Origin: Protula sp. h YS-2021
Taxonomy: Eukaryota > Annelida > Polychaeta > Sabellida > Serpulidae
DNA: 64,000 nt
Assembly (NCBI GenBank): GCA_949752745.1
Contig: OX457031.1
Location: 53,350,303 to 53,414,302, forward strand
Direction of reading: 5' to 3'
A program made the translations under genes and the position numbers. Positions within the stretch are counted from its first letter, which is position 1, and each line of letters opens with the position of its first letter. The notes below the pieces were generated by a model, which saw only the letters and a program-made list of their open reading frames with translations, was not told the DNA's origin and ran no database searches. Below are positions 1 through 11,800 of this stretch, in pieces.

Positions 1-178
1 ACTGGGGCATTTGTACTTTGTATGAAATCTGAAGAAATACTTTGAAAAGTTGTCACATTGTCGTGTGACACAACCACTTCAGACATCTTGTCAACAGGCA
101 GCATGGTGAGCTCCTCAAAGCGACTTCGTGCCTGAATACTGGTGCTTGGTTTGGCGGTGCTACTTGCTTCTGTAACAT
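1..178 (-). CDS. C-type lectin-like gene, exon 4 (partial, runs off window)
   Basis: A candidate fourth coding exon begins at 178 after a TTATTCAG acceptor. Exon 3 leaves one base over, and adding it here gives an open frame to the window edge, reading DVTEASSTAKPSTSIQARS and then a segment ending near SEVVVSHDNVTT. The Ser/Thr-rich start would suit a stalk or tail after the lectin fold. No domain is recognised and the downstream donor lies outside the window. The support is phase agreement and the open frame only, so the call is tentative. Confidence 0.35.
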
Positions 179-423
179 CTGAATAATAGGCAAATATTCA
201 AACAAGAATTCCCAGGAACATCGTGCCTTATCGTAAAGGTGAACATATAACAAAGGTGAAAGGAGAAAATTTCGACAGAACAGAACTGTAGTAGACGATG
301 TTTGTAGTGTCGTAAGAACATTATAATTTCAAAGTGAAAGCAAAAGTCAAAATTAAAACGACCCAAACATAACTGCACTACGAAACGCAATTGTGTGTTT
401 CTCTCTAAGTAGATATTTTTTAC

Positions 424-545
424 CCGACATCAAAAGTGCACCTGGTTTAAATTCACGTAGAGCTGGGTTGTCGAACTTGTCGCTGCTGCAAAACGAATCG
501 TGTACTTCCCAGTCAGTGTTCACCACCCCACAATCTTCTCCAATT
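424..545 (-). CDS. C-type lectin-like gene, exon 3 (end of CTLD)
   Basis: The exon starts after TGTTGCAG at 546-547 and ends at a G|GTAAAA donor (422-423). With the two bases carried from exon 2 it reads R-IGEDCGVVNTDWEVHDSFCSS, the usual end of a C-type lectin fold (E-D-C, then W and C). The last conserved Cys normally found a few residues after FCSS is not visible. The exon instead continues with DKFDNPALREFKPGALLMS, so the fold may lack its outer disulphide or use another exon. The exon start and its acceptor are copied several times in the preceding intron. Confidence 0.6.
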
Positions 546-735
546 CTGCAACACATAAAAGCATGACATCATCAATCAATGTTCATCACCGCACAATGTT
601 CTCCAGTTTTACAACAAATCAAAGCACAACGTCATCAATCAATGTTCACCACCGCACAATCTTCTCCAATTCTACAACAAATAAAATCATATCATCATCA
701 ATCAATCAATGTTCATCACCGCACACTCTTCTCCA
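522..735. repeat. Tandem repeat (about 60-75 bp units) duplicating a splice acceptor
   Basis: Four imperfect units each contain, on the plus strand, a 'ttcaycaccgcacaat' segment, then 'ttctccaattct' and an 'acaacaaatmaaa' stretch, followed by a run of 'atcaatcaatg'. Read on the minus strand, each unit re-creates the polypyrimidine/acceptor region and the first codons of lectin exon 3 (a GGAGAAGATTGTG-like start). The array fills most of the intron between exons 2 and 3. Confidence 0.75.
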
Positions 736-891
736 ATTCTATACCAACAAAAGAGGCATAATGTCACCAGCTGGCAAACATAGAGACACAGTAATTTCGT
801 CCCCTCGTTCAATAACCACTAAATCTAATGACTGGAATGGTCGGTAAAGCATAGACCATTTATTACAATATAAAAATATTTTTTGTCTTGC

Positions 892-1002
892 CTTGCCTCT
901 GGATTTCCAGGTGCCCAGTCTATCCAAGAGGCGTGGGTTCCATCAATCCATTGGTACACTCCAGCCTTATACTGGCTGCTGAGACCTATCCAGGCATATG
1001 CA
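892..1002 (-). CDS. C-type lectin-like gene, exon 2 (CTLD core)
   Basis: The exon lies between ATACAG (acceptor at 1003-1004) and AAG|GCAAGA at 890-891. The donor is a GC rather than a GT, with an otherwise perfect consensus. This boundary is the only one tried that keeps the frame into exon 3. The product reads S-AYAWIGLSSQYKAG, VYQWIDGT and WIDWAPGNPEA. The WIGL motif and the WxDWAPGNPE loop are hallmarks of C-type lectin domains. A PGNPE loop does not match the classic EPN (mannose) or QPD (galactose) triplets, so the sugar specificity, if any, cannot be read off. Confidence 0.75.
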
Positions 1003-1464
1003 CTGTATCATAAAACAGAAAGGTCAAGGACAGTGTTATCATTGATTGTAGATTGCTAATGTAACTGATGTCGCCAATTTTTTTCAACATCGTGTTTTCT
1101 GAATCTATCGCTTTCAGGCTTGTGAAACACGAATACATTCTGGCATCTAATTTGCATAATTTTGAATATTCTTCCATCTGGTCCAAGTTTTATTTACATG
1201 CGACCTACTTGTGTTATGAAAAAGCTTCAGTTCAGGAACAACATTTGGAAAAAATTCGTTATTGTTTACGAGAAATAATAAATATCTTGAAGGCATTTAA
1301 TTACTGCTTTATAAGACGAAATAATTACATTCGTTTTCAGCTGTTTTTGAAATGCCATGCCTACAGCTAAGCCCATTTACATTTCAGTGCAAAACCTGGA
1401 CATATTAATTTTATTCATTTTTATTTAGATTTTTATGTATTAAAATGAACTTTCTATTACATAC

Positions 1465-1718
1465 CTTATATGGCCAAACTCTATGTGATCCTCCATAAAT
1501 TCGCTAACAGAAGATGTCTCAATGCTTGCGAGCTGCCCGCCTAGTCTGCTGCATCCCTTATTCGCATCAGTTTGGCTCATAAATGCGTTCGCTACCAGCC
1601 AGTAACACTTTTCCTCTGGCCCTATCGGAGTCTCACAAGATCCGGGATATGACAATACCATGTGTAATTGGCTCATATAAGCCATTAGTGTAAAAATGCG
1701 AAAATGGCTTGCCAACAT
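1465..1718 (-). CDS. C-type lectin-like gene, exon 1 (signal peptide and CTLD start)
   Basis: The exon opens with an ATG at 1716-1718 and closes at AAG|GTATGT (donor 1463-1464). The first 25 or so residues (MLASHFRIFTLMAYMSQLHM and following) look like a secretion signal. Next comes CYWLVANAFMSQTDANKGCS and GGQLASIETSSVSEFM, the N-terminal half of a C-type lectin domain (the C-Y-W start, the helix with A--C and the G-G-x-L-A-S-I turn). With exons 2 and 3 it forms one roughly 130-residue CTLD. Such secreted or membrane lectins bind glycans or other ligands in invertebrate immunity and adhesion. The gene reads leftward past the window start. Confidence is good for the family and modest for full exon structure. 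Confidence 0.75.
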
Positions 1719-1739
1719 TTCTCAAACTTATCTGTAACT

Positions 1740-2330
1740 CTGTATTGGAGGTGATGATTTTAAGCCTTTTGTGTATTTGTCGCGTTAAGCGGTGAAACTT
1801 GAAATCTCCAATATGTTACAGATCTCGTACTTGTTAAATCATTTGATTTTCAAACAGGATTATCCAATGTGTGAATCTGAAAATTAACTGAAGTCACTCA
1901 CAAAATGTTCCCCTTTTTACAAAGCCCCCAGCACCAATCAATGTTAGATTGATTAAATTTTTAAACTGTATATCATTGTTCAGCATATATTGTATTTCAA
2001 CTTGATGAAAAACGTAAAGAAAAATCCTAATTTGTATAAATATCTAATCGAGAATCAATGATTAAATATGGTCAAATCTAGTAAAAAGATTGGGAAAATT
2101 GCATTTGATTGATGCTTTCTTTGGTAGTTTTCTTTCAAGTTAAATTTGAAAGACAAAATAATGTGTATTTAGATATAATTTTCAGTAAAAAAAAAACCCT
2201 GTCATTATTCAACATAGTGGGTCAATAAGTACAAAACATCCCAATTTTGGATAAAACCGTTGTGCATCTTGACAAAGGGGTATTCAAGTACCAACCGGTT
2301 ACCATATGTTCCATGACTTTATAAAACGAT
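1740..2330. other. Upstream of lectin gene, no feature seen
   Basis: AT-rich non-coding DNA that would hold the lectin promoter and 5' UTR. I see no convincing TATA box or other motif. Confidence 0.4.
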
Positions 2331-2333
2331 CCC

Positions 2334-2535
2334 TTAGGCGGAGTTGTTATTTTCAAATAATGCCCCCTTTTTAACTAAACACGGACTAAATTTGAGAAAT
2401 AATCCCCTCTTTGTAGGTAACGCGGAGTACTGAATGAAAAATATCCCGTATTTAACGAAATGACAACCCCTCGGACCACGTCTTAGCTCAAAATTATCCC
2501 CTTTCTCTGCGTTTTTTGGACACTCACGGTAACAC
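2334..2535 (-). repeat. Dispersed repeat family A, minus-strand copy
   Basis: The reverse complement shares its layout and words with 8325-8500 and 21255-21430: a 'gtccaaaaaa-gcg' start, 'ggggataattt', an 'actccgcg' box, 'cattcagyactccgcgtt' and 'aaagggggyattattt'. No protein is encoded. Three copies in one window point to a short non-autonomous element of unknown class. Confidence 0.55.
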
Positions 2536-2539
2536 ATAA

Positions 2540-3630
2540 GATACCAGGTGGCACCCTGAGGGTACATCTTTTATTTTTGTAAGATCCAGATTCCACTGAC
2601 ATTCTCTACGCTGATTCTTTTGATAATGCACAACGAAATCTAAATCCAGAAAAGTTAAAACTTATGACTGCATTTGGATTGCTCTACAAATGCACATAAA
2701 ACATGGATCTGAATAAGCGAGTGGATGCTTCATAATAAAAATGTTCTATTAAACTGTAATGATTTTAGCATGGAATAAATGGCTTTACAACATGCAGCAA
2801 TGGCAGACACTGTGACGCTCTCATAATGAGGTGGACAGGATATCCGCTTGCCATAAAAGATCCCTCATGCACTGACAGAGGATCGCAAACGACTTATTAC
2901 AATCAAACCGCTCCCTGACTGTTATTTATAAATTGCATGGCACAGGAAGAATTTTCGTTTCATCAAAACGATTGATAATAAACCGCATAAAACAGGAAAT
3001 CGTTTATTTGATACTAACCTTCCCATAAAGATTTTGTTTTTATCAATTTTGCGTCAATTGCTTTCTCCAGTGATACTCTTTAATCATTTAACTTTGCTTT
3101 TGTTTTCCGAATGTTCAGCAGATATTAACTCATTTTGAGTCAACACTTAGCGGTAAAATGTTGACCTTTAGGTCAACATTTTTGAATATATGCTTTGCTA
3201 CTTCGTTGGCTGTTTGATTACACTTAGTTGGCATTTCTATTGCAGACACCTGAAATATCCAACGACTTTTGCGTTCAGATCAACATTGAATAACTTATTG
3301 ATTCGGGAACTGACCAATCACATTACAGCATTTACTAAAGTGCTACAATAATTTTGTTTTGTTTGATTAATCAAGCAGCGCTAATCCGCATCGAGAACAT
3401 CAGCAAACATACAGTTCTTGGTATCTAATTTACTCCTTTTTTATTAATACAGTGCTAAACATAATAAACCCCATATTGAATTCAAAACCTGTTCTTGTAC
3501 TAAGGGCTGTGGTTTTAGAGCGTTATTGATATAACAGAAGGTTTCAGTTATTTTGTAATTTTTAGAACATTTTTATTTGTAGAGTTTAAAATCATATTGA
3601 TTAAAGCTCCCTTATTTGGAGTCCCCAATT
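2540..3630. other. AT-rich intergenic DNA with one perfect hairpin
   Basis: No gene is seen. At 3156-3181 there is an 11-bp perfect stem (AAATGTTGACC / GGTCAACATTT) with a 4-base loop. It contains paired TTGACC / GGTCAA sites. Confidence 0.5.
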
Positions 3631-3633
3631 TAA

Positions 3634-4900
3634 ATGCACACAATTTTTACTAAAATAGCAGCGAGTTCATTTATCAGCAAAACTTTGAGCACATTACTTG
3701 GAAAAGGTATGTCTTGCAATGTTGATCTCACACCGGAAAGGCACTTCGCTCTCATTGACTGTGTTTTGAGATTTTTGCAGATGAACTGGTCAAAACGATC
3801 AGCTGGTCAAAGATATTATACACAAAGACTGTGGTCAATCAATGTAAGAAAATTATTTTTGTGTCTACTTAAAACACTGTTTATAATCTATGTAATCTAT
3901 GAGAAATTTTTTGATAATCGTTTGGACAAATTTATTGAGAAACATAATGTGTTGAGTGAGAATTAATATAGCTTTTATTCAAGCCAATCTGCGGCTTTAG
4001 CACTTTTAGAGCTGATAGAAGAATGAACTTGATCAATAGACCAAAAGTTAATGATCTTTGGAGTATTCATAGATTTCAATAAAGCATTTGAAAAAATAAA
4101 TCGAAGTTTACAGTATTCGTGGGGTTTCAAATGGCTGGATAAAAAATTACCTTTTTCAGCGAAAACAATATGTACAAAATGATGACAAAAAAAGTTTTGC
4201 ATGCTTTTTTGTGATGTTCTTCCAGGCTGGATTTTTGGACCCAAACTATTTATATTGTATATTAATGGTATTACTAATATCTCACAATTGCTGAATTTTT
4301 CTTTTTGCAGATGACGCCAATATTTTTGTCTGGTAATGCTATTTGTAAAATAATTACGAAAGAATTTTAAAAATTAAATCAATTAAACAAACTTTCATTA
4401 AATGTAGAGATACTTATCGGAGATGAAAAGATTTAACGTTTTAACTCTACTGAATTTCTTGAGATTATTACGGACTATCAACTTAATTGGATTGAACATA
4501 TTAACAGAGAACGATCTAAATTAGTTAAATGTATGGCAACTATGCATAAATATGTATAAGTATTATTTAGTAAGTTCGATTATTGACAAACAATCTTTAG
4601 TTATTATTTATTATTCATTCTTCCTTTCGTACATGTCCTACAGCGTAGAAATATGGGTTTAACACTTATGTATCAAAGGGAAACAAAAATATACACTCTG
4701 TAAAAAAAAAGAGAAATTTCAATTGCTAATGGTGTTGGAAGGTACTAACATGCAAGCGATTTGTTTATTGAATCTCGTATTCTGAAAATGCATGATATCA
4801 TAAAACTTAAAACTCAAGTTATACTGTTTAAGACGAAAGCGCACCTCCTGCCTTTAATAACCAGAGTTACTTCCTCTTTGTAAATAATGAACGAATAACA
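3634..4900 (+). pseudogene. Decayed non-LTR retrotransposon reverse transcriptase
   Basis: Frame-shifted pieces together show a LINE-type RT. In order they are: NRLDKFIEKHNVLSEN (about 3916-3963), a degenerate ALALLELIEE stretch after an in-frame TAA at 3964, VFIDFNKAFEKINRSL (about 4060), a CDVLPGWIFGPKLFILYINGI block (about 4210-4270), then FADD at 4304-4315, the catalytic box. Further on are EFLEIITDYQLNWIEHI and a decayed C-terminal IIKLKTQVILFKTKAHLLP. This order (fingers, F-x-DFxKAFD, G-x-x-GPxLF-x-xYINDI, FADD, thumb) is typical of Jockey/CR1-type RTs. There are several stops and shifts, so it is dead. The 5' part with the endonuclease is not recognisable. Confidence 0.75.
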
Positions 4901-5281
4901 ATATCACCTTAAAATCACATTTAATTTATTTCAAAATAAACTTAAGAATTGCCTCATTCCCTTATAGTAGAAGATGAATAACTTTGAAATTGATACTGAT
5001 GGTACTAATATAAATAATTAATGTTGTTTTTACTGATATCAGTTGTCATATATATTAATAAATTGTCCATTTTAAACGTTTTATTATGATATTTCTGTGC
5101 GCCTATATAAGTAATGTAAAAGACGATGTATAAATTATTATATTATACAAAAATGAAGTGTTTTCAGTGTAAATAACTGTTAATTTTAGCAAAGGACAAG
5201 CACCTCTACAAGCGTCTGCTTTTGATGAGATAACATGCAAATTAAATTCAAAACAATATTTCTGAAAAACCATACATGTTA
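4901..5281. other. AT-rich intergenic DNA
   Basis: Nothing beyond AT-rich sequence is seen. It may include the 3' end of the LINE remnant. Confidence 0.4.
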
Positions 5282-5353
5282 CAGGGTATCTTTAATTTCA
5301 GGGTAAGTATACTTACACTGAAAATTAGGCGTGAAAAAATTAAAGATACCCTG
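5282..5353. repeat. Perfect 17-bp inverted repeat with inner palindrome
   Basis: The arms at 5282-5298 and 5337-5353 (cagggtatctttaattt and its complement) flank a 38-base loop. The loop holds the perfect palindrome GTAAGTATACTTAC (5303-5316). It looks like a tiny foldback element or the remains of a MITE. Confidence 0.7.
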
Positions 5354-5699
5354 AAATGAATGCTAAACATCGTGATAAGCAAATCCCCCACTAATAGTGC
5401 TTTTAAATTGCAATTATACTTTAACGGTCCGGACATATGCTGTAATTATCACATCACAGGTGGTTTATTGTAACTAAAAACCCATTGAAGGCACGTTGCT
5501 GTAATTCCCACGGTGTGATTTCCGTATAAACTCTACAAACTCTATAAACCTTTTACGTTTGTAAAGTTGATTTTTTGATCTCAAAAATAAATTTTTGCCG
5601 TCTAAAATTCAATTATTGATAGCAAAATATAAATTAATGAGATCTACATTGATTTGTTGATATCTCTAAATATATTTTGATATAAAAAATAAACATTAA

Positions 5700-6480
5700 A
5701 TGTTAAAACGGCATTCCATACGGGTAGATACACGCGTAAACTGCATGTTTTTTCCCATGTAATGCCCAACGTGGGCATTCCCCTGTATAATATACGTAGA
5801 ACTTCCCACTTCTAAAATGCACGGGTAAGTAAATGCATATTCTATGCATATTCTACTTTTGAATTCCCACGTAAAATTTCATTAAAAGTCATTTGTATAT
5901 TACACGTATATTTTATGTGGGATTTCCCATATGGGCATTCCCATGTAAAATATACGTATATAATGCGTGAAAATTTCCACTTAGTAAATGCATGGGAAAA
6001 TATACGCATATTTTACGTTGGCCTATTATTGCAGACCGGAAACAGCCGCCATTGAGCGATAATATATTTAAATTTTGCTAAATTCTGCATATTTTGGTGC
6101 CGTTTTTTCTAAGTATAATAGACAGTTAGACATGGAATTACCAATTTCAGTAAAAATTTTTATGCTTAAAATTCTGTTAAGGAGTACTTTACAACTTCAC
6201 TATAGTTATTAAGGTTCATGTCTGTGTATTCGATGGAGTTATCGTGTGTGCCCAGGGTGGGTAGTTCCTTTAAAATCCAATGCTTAATATGCGTGGGTAT
6301 TCCCACATATAAAATGCATGGGCATATATGCGTATAAAATGTTTGGGTTCACATGCGCATAATACACATCGGAAAGAGTCTCAAACTCTCCTAAATCCCA
6401 CGTAACTAGATGGGAATTCCGCAACGAAACCTACATTATTTATGCGTGGGTACGTGGGAATACCAATGTGCTTCCGAGTG
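5700..6480 (+). repeat. Dispersed repeat family B (ACGTATAATATGCGT-rich), plus copy
   Basis: A run of degenerate units is built from ACGTATATTTTA, 'catgggaatt' and 'ATGCGT' words. It flanks a unique core at about 6020-6170 that includes 'cggaaacagccgccattgagcgataatat'-like sequence (written here only in part). The same core and flanks recur inverted at about 45655-45980. Nothing coding is seen. Confidence 0.65.
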
Positions 6481-6735
6481 ACAGTGACTGATGGGAGGTA
6501 GAATTCCAAAATTAAACGAGACTTACCTGGAAGTTGAAGTTTGATTGGAATTCTGCCGACGATCAGTCAGGAACGAGGAATCACATGCCCACCCTGTTAA
6601 TTCGTCCCACCCTTTGGGGATTCCTCCGTTCCAATTGTTTTCCTTGAGGTTGATCATAGCTCAAGTGTGATTAGTCGTCTGGATAAACGCGCCTCTCATG
6701 TGCTTCCGAGTGACAGTGACTGATGGGAGGTAGAA
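6466..6735. repeat. Direct repeat pair flanking about 190 bp
   Basis: The segment 'tgtgcttccgagtgacagtg' continuing into 'actgatgggaggtagaat' occurs at about 6468-6504 and again at about 6699-6735. Between the copies lies unrelated sequence. It could be a local duplication or the terminal repeats of a small element. Confidence 0.7.
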
Positions 6736-7179
6736 TATGCATAGTCCCTATGTGAGACTGCTATCTGGGTATTGTTTTGACTGGTTGTTCCAAGGAGACA
6801 CTCAAGATCAACGCACTGGCCTTTCTGAAATCTTGGCTTTTCATTCAAAATGTCTGTATTAATCATAAAGATCATATTCTCCCAAACTGCTGTCTTGTAC
6901 AAACATTGTGTTGCAAAACCATTTCAAAGATTCAAAGCTCCTTTTCAAGACGGGAAAACTTGACTGGGAAAAACATGAATTCCGAGATAATTCAGTCTTA
7001 ATATTAGGGGTATTTATGCTTGTCAGTATTCTCGAACGTTTCTTTTGAAAGTTTCCACTTTTATACTCTTTTTGAAAAATCTTGTGTGGGTTTGGGCAGT
7101 TATTGTAGTATGACAGTTCAATAAATGTTTATATTACTCGGTGGGTATGATAGAATTTATGCCCACAGTCTTGGTGGAG

Positions 7180-7780
7180 GGCTCGATAGATGTGCCGCAA
7201 CACTGCCCGATGACTCGACAGATGTTGTACCACAACCTTGCTTGATGGATCAGATGTTCAACAGATGTTGCGACACAACTTTCTTTGGTGGTTGAACAAA
7301 TGTTCTTTCACAATTTCTTAAGGTAGTTCGGTACGTGGTTTATGGATGTTGCTTCGATGGATTTTGTGGCACAACTCTCTAAGGTGTTTGAAGTTAACAG
7401 ATGCTGTGCCCCAATCTTGCTGGATGGCTCGACAGATGTTGTACCACAATCTTGCTTGATGGTTCGACAGATGTTGTACCACAATCTTGCTTGATGGTTC
7501 GACAGATGTTGTGCCACAATCTTGCTGGATGGCTCGACAGATGTTGTGGCACAGCTTTCTTTGGTGGTTGAACAAATGCTGTTTCACAACTTCTTCGGGT
7601 AGATCGGTCAAGTTTTTCTCAAGTGGTTTATTGATGTTGTTGCACAATTTTATCCAGCCGTTTGACAGAATGGGAGTCAAAGCCTTTATCGGAGATTCGA
7701 TGGATTTTGTGGAACAACTTTCGTAGGTGTTCGAAGATGGCGTGACCAACAGATGTGGTACAATGCTATTGGGTAGTTCT
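7180..7780. repeat. Minisatellite, units of about 35-50 bp
   Basis: Degenerate tandem units are built from 'gacagatgttgtaccacaat' and 'cttgctggatggctc'. Units between 7400 and 7560 are most alike. The long open frames on both strands come from this periodicity. Confidence 0.75.
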
Positions 7781-7799
7781 ACAGACTCCATACCACTCG

Positions 7800-8320
7800 T
7801 GTGTCAGTTGGTCACGTGGCATTATTTAAGTTTTTGGTACATAAGATGTAATTGTTTTCATACGCCATATACTTATTCTTAAATTCTTGTCATTTAACGC
7901 TCGCCATGAAGTTTTGTTGATTTAATGCCGCAGCGATATTTTTTCAAATGCAATACAAAATGTTAGCACAGATTTTTTGCACAAGGTGACAGCAAAGATG
8001 ATTTACGTGTTATTTTCCAACAAGACTCCATCTTTCTTATTAACATTCGGCGTCCATGACCATCTAAAAAACAACATGTTCAGCAACCTTTTCGATTTAA
8101 GCCAATAATCAGAGTTTTTCTTACCATTTCCCAAAAAAAAAATTAGTACCTTTCTGCTTTAAGTGTATTTTATTGTCAGGAGCCATCTTCCAGTGGCGCT
8201 TTTTCCTCTGAGCGATTTCGCCGGTTTCATTCTTCCATCACACCCCCCCCCAACATCTTACAGAGAACCCTTTCCTCTGGCCCCCAGGGGGGGGGGACCA
8301 CATGGTCTCTTATTTGTTAC
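7800..8320. other. Intergenic, no gene seen
   Basis: Mixed AT-rich sequence with C and G homopolymer tracts at about 8243 and 8288. It lies downstream of the SLC16-like gene's stop, so it may include its 3' flank. Confidence 0.4.
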
Positions 8321-8324
8321 CATA

Positions 8325-8535
8325 TGTGGCCAAAAAAGCGCGGAGAAGGGGGACGGGTAATTTTTATGTGAGGCGCGGTCCGTGCGAAGTGCCAATTTCG
8401 TTTAAAAAAGGGAGCAATATGTTTCATTCAGCACTCCGCGTTTCCTAAATAAAAAGGGGGATAATTTCGGAATTTCACTCCGAGTTCGCGTTTTCCACAC
8501 CCCTCCCCCCCCCCCCCTCCCCCTCTCCTGGGCCT
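8325..8535 (+). repeat. Dispersed repeat family A, plus copy with C-run
   Basis: Related to 2334-2535 and 21255-21430 through 'ccaaaaaagcgcgga', 'taatttttatgtgag', 'cattcagcactccgcgtt' and 'aaaaagggggataattt'. It ends beside a long C tract (about 8503-8519). Confidence 0.55.
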
Positions 8536-8716
8536 CTGACTTTAAGCATAATGAAACTATATTTTTCAGGCATTTATGAGTTTTATTTAGAAATAAGTCA
8601 CCTGACAAAAGGCTAACTACAGATGTTATAAAAAAAACACATGAACAAATACACATAGAATTACGTATTACATTTGCTCATTTCCATTCATTTCCCTGTG
8701 TTTCAATGTGAGCAGT

Positions 8717-8856
8717 CTACGTGATTGACGTGTCTCGTTTCCTAGCAACAAGGGCGGAGACAGCACTCCACAGTAATAAGACAACGGCGGGAATGTAGAC
8801 GAGGACACAGACCCGGAATGAGTGCATGTACGAGCCCAGCACCTCGCAGACCAAAC
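8717..8856 (-). CDS. SLC16-like exon 5 (last TM helix and stop)
   Basis: The exon starts after TTTGCAG and ends at TAG (8717-8719). It encodes LVCEVLGSYMHSFRVCVLVY and then the hydrophobic IPAVVLLLWSAVSALVA, the last membrane helix, and a short basic tail. The acceptor region is triplicated directly upstream. Confidence 0.85.
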
Positions 8857-11800
8857 CTGCAAAGAAAAAAGGTAGAACTGCTTTTTTCACTTATTGATTT
8901 TAACATTCGAGACAAACCTGCAAAGAAAAAAAGGTAGAACTGCTTTTTTCACTTATTGATTTTAACATTCGAGACAAACCTGCAAAGAAAAAAGGTAGAA
9001 CTGCTTTTTTCACTTATTGATTTTAACATTCGAGACATAAAAATCTCGTATTAGAAAATACAGCTTTTAAATAGATTTATTTTTTAAATAGGAATATCCG
9101 CAGACATTATGCCCAGCCGAAAAAGTGAAGACATCACAAAAGTGGAAGGAGAAACCGTCCATCTTGAAAAAAAATTAGATTTGGTAGGAGACTTCATGGA
9201 CAAAAAAAAATATTGAGTAATGAGTATAGCCCACCAACGATAGCCGGCTTGGCTTAAAAACTTGTTTTTAAGCTTGGAAGAAAAACCTGTGAACCTGTGT
9301 CATGTAATATATATTCTTGAAACCTTTTTCACTTACAACTAGATAGCTATCACACGAGAACCTCAGGATCGAACCGACCCACAAATCTGGAGGCCCCTCC
9401 ATCCTCGCGCCACCCTCCATCCTCGCCCCACCTCGCCGTCCTCGCCCCACCCCTGCATCCTGGCCCCACCCCTGCATCCTCGCCTCACCCCTCCATCCTC
9501 GCCCCACCTCTCCATCCTCACCAAAACATTCATCCTCGCCCCAACCTCCATCCTCACCCAACCTTCCATCCTCGCCCCATCTCTCCATCCTGGCCCCACC
9601 CTCCATCCTCGCCTCACCTCTCCATCCTCGCCCCACCTCTCCAAGCTCGACCCACTCCTCCATCCTCGAACCATCCCTCCATCCTGGCAGCACCCTCCAT
9701 CCTCGCCTCACCTCTCCCTCCTCGTTCCACCCCTGCATCCTCGCCCCAACCTCCATCCTCACCCAGCCTTCCATTCTAACCCCACCTTTCATCCTCGCCC
9801 CACCCTCCATCCTCGCCCCACCTCTCAATCCTTTCTCGACCCACCTCTCCATCCCCGCCCCAGCCATCAACCTCGCTCCACCTCGCCATCCTCGCCCCAC
9901 CTCTCCATCCTCGCTCCACCACTCCAGTCTTTCTCAACCCACCTCTCCATCTTCGCCCCACCTCTCCATCCTCGCCCCACCCTCCATCCCCGCCCCACCT
10001 TGCCATCTTCGCCCCACCTTTCCATCTTCGTCCCTCTTCGCCATCCTCGCCTCACCTCTCCATCCTCGTCCCAACCTCCATCCTCGCCCCACCCTTTCAT
10101 CCTCGTCCCACCTTTTCATCCTCGCCCAACCCTCCATCCTCGGACCCCACCTCTCCATCCTACCTCGCCTCTCTATCTAGTCCAACCTTTCTATCCTGAG
10201 CCAAACCTTCCATCCTTGTCTTGTCGGAGTCTCTCCATCCTCGCCCCATTCCCCCATCCTTGCCCCACACCTCCATGTTCGCCCCACCTCTTCATCGTCG
10301 CCCCAACCCACCATCCTCGCCCCTCCTCGCCCAACCCCTTCATCCTCGCCCCATTCCCCCATCCTTGCCCCACCTCTCCATCCAGGCCCCACGTTAGATC
10401 CTCGCTCTACCCCTTCATCTTCCCCCCACTCTCCACAGCTTCAGAAACACACAAACGTACCAAGGATGGGCGGTCCTAACGCGAAGGCGCTACTCATGGC
10501 AAGCAGGAACAATCCCGCCGCGCTGCCTATCCGTGTCGGGTGGACGCAGTCAGCCAGCATGGGCATAGCCAGCGGTACAGTCGTACCACCAAAAACGCCC
10601 AGCATCCCCGCGTATACCGGAAGTATCCCAGACGAAGCGGTAAAGGACACTACTTGAGCAAGGACACAACAGATGATCGAGGCACATGCTACAAGAACGG
10701 GTTTGTTGATGAACTTCCGGTCACTCAGTAATCCTAATGGTATCCTGGAGCAGATTTCTGTAATTCCGGGAATCCCTATAAGGATAGCGCCTTCAAATTC
10801 GGACAGTCCCAGTTCCTTGGCAAGTGGTGGAAATAAAAACATTTGGTTAAAATACGCAAAGCTACCGAAAAAAATCGCGAAGCTCGTTCGAAGCATCTGT
10901 GCATTGCAAAGGAACTTTATATAGTCTTTGACTTCTCCCGTGAAAGCAAGCCAAATTGGGCCTCTTTGTTTCCTTGCTTTGAAGTGACGGTTTTCCATGC
11001 TGTTTTGAGACTTGTCAAGATCTTCCACTGCACTGTTCTTTATGTGAGATTTAATTTCCTCATTTGAACACAATTCGTTTGAGTTATCATTCGATGGTAT
11101 GAGGTATTCACTTAAGATCTCGTTGCTTTGCGTTTTATCTGTGTAGTTTATATCACATTCACTTTCCATTGGTTGTTTACAAGTTACTTGCTCCTCATTG
11201 GTTGCTTTAATTGCTATTTCAGGTCCTGTAAATCTGATTGGACGGAATAAAGCACCGATGACGCATGCGTGGAGCCATATTCCCGAGAGTATAAACATAG
11301 TCCCTTTTACCGTATACATGTTGATAGCAAGACGCAGGATCATCGGAATAATGAGGCATCCGATCCCGGAACCCACGAAGGCCAAGCTGTTCGCTAATCC
11401 GCGCTTCTCTACGAAGTACTTATTGAGTGTACTGAATACTGGTCCATCCATGACACCCACTGCCCCGCCTGAACACCAGATAAACAAAACTAATCAGCAC
11501 ACAAGAATAATTGATTTTTCTTACCTTGTATATTATTTTGTTATAAAAAGTACATCCATCTTTGTCTACATTGCCGGTAACACAAAAAATTACTTAGATG
11601 AGTTGAGATAACGGTTGAATGAGTAACGGTTGTGCTGACGACACTGCATGCTGACGTCACTGTGAAGCCACAGCCAAATATGGTCTGTTCTCACAATGCT
11701 CTTACTATGACGTCGGCAATAAGCGTGTCATTTACGAACCTGCTATGATGCCATAGGTGATCACTACAACATTGAGATCTGGAGCAAAGCCTGTGAGAAA

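Noticed and set aside
500..847. NVHHRTMFSSF repeat ORF on the plus strand
   Set aside because: It translates the intronic acceptor repeat of the lectin gene.
9268..10479. Open frames with WGEDGEVGRG or HPRPTSP repeats
   Set aside because: Both strands are open only because of the 17-18 bp minisatellite in the transporter intron.
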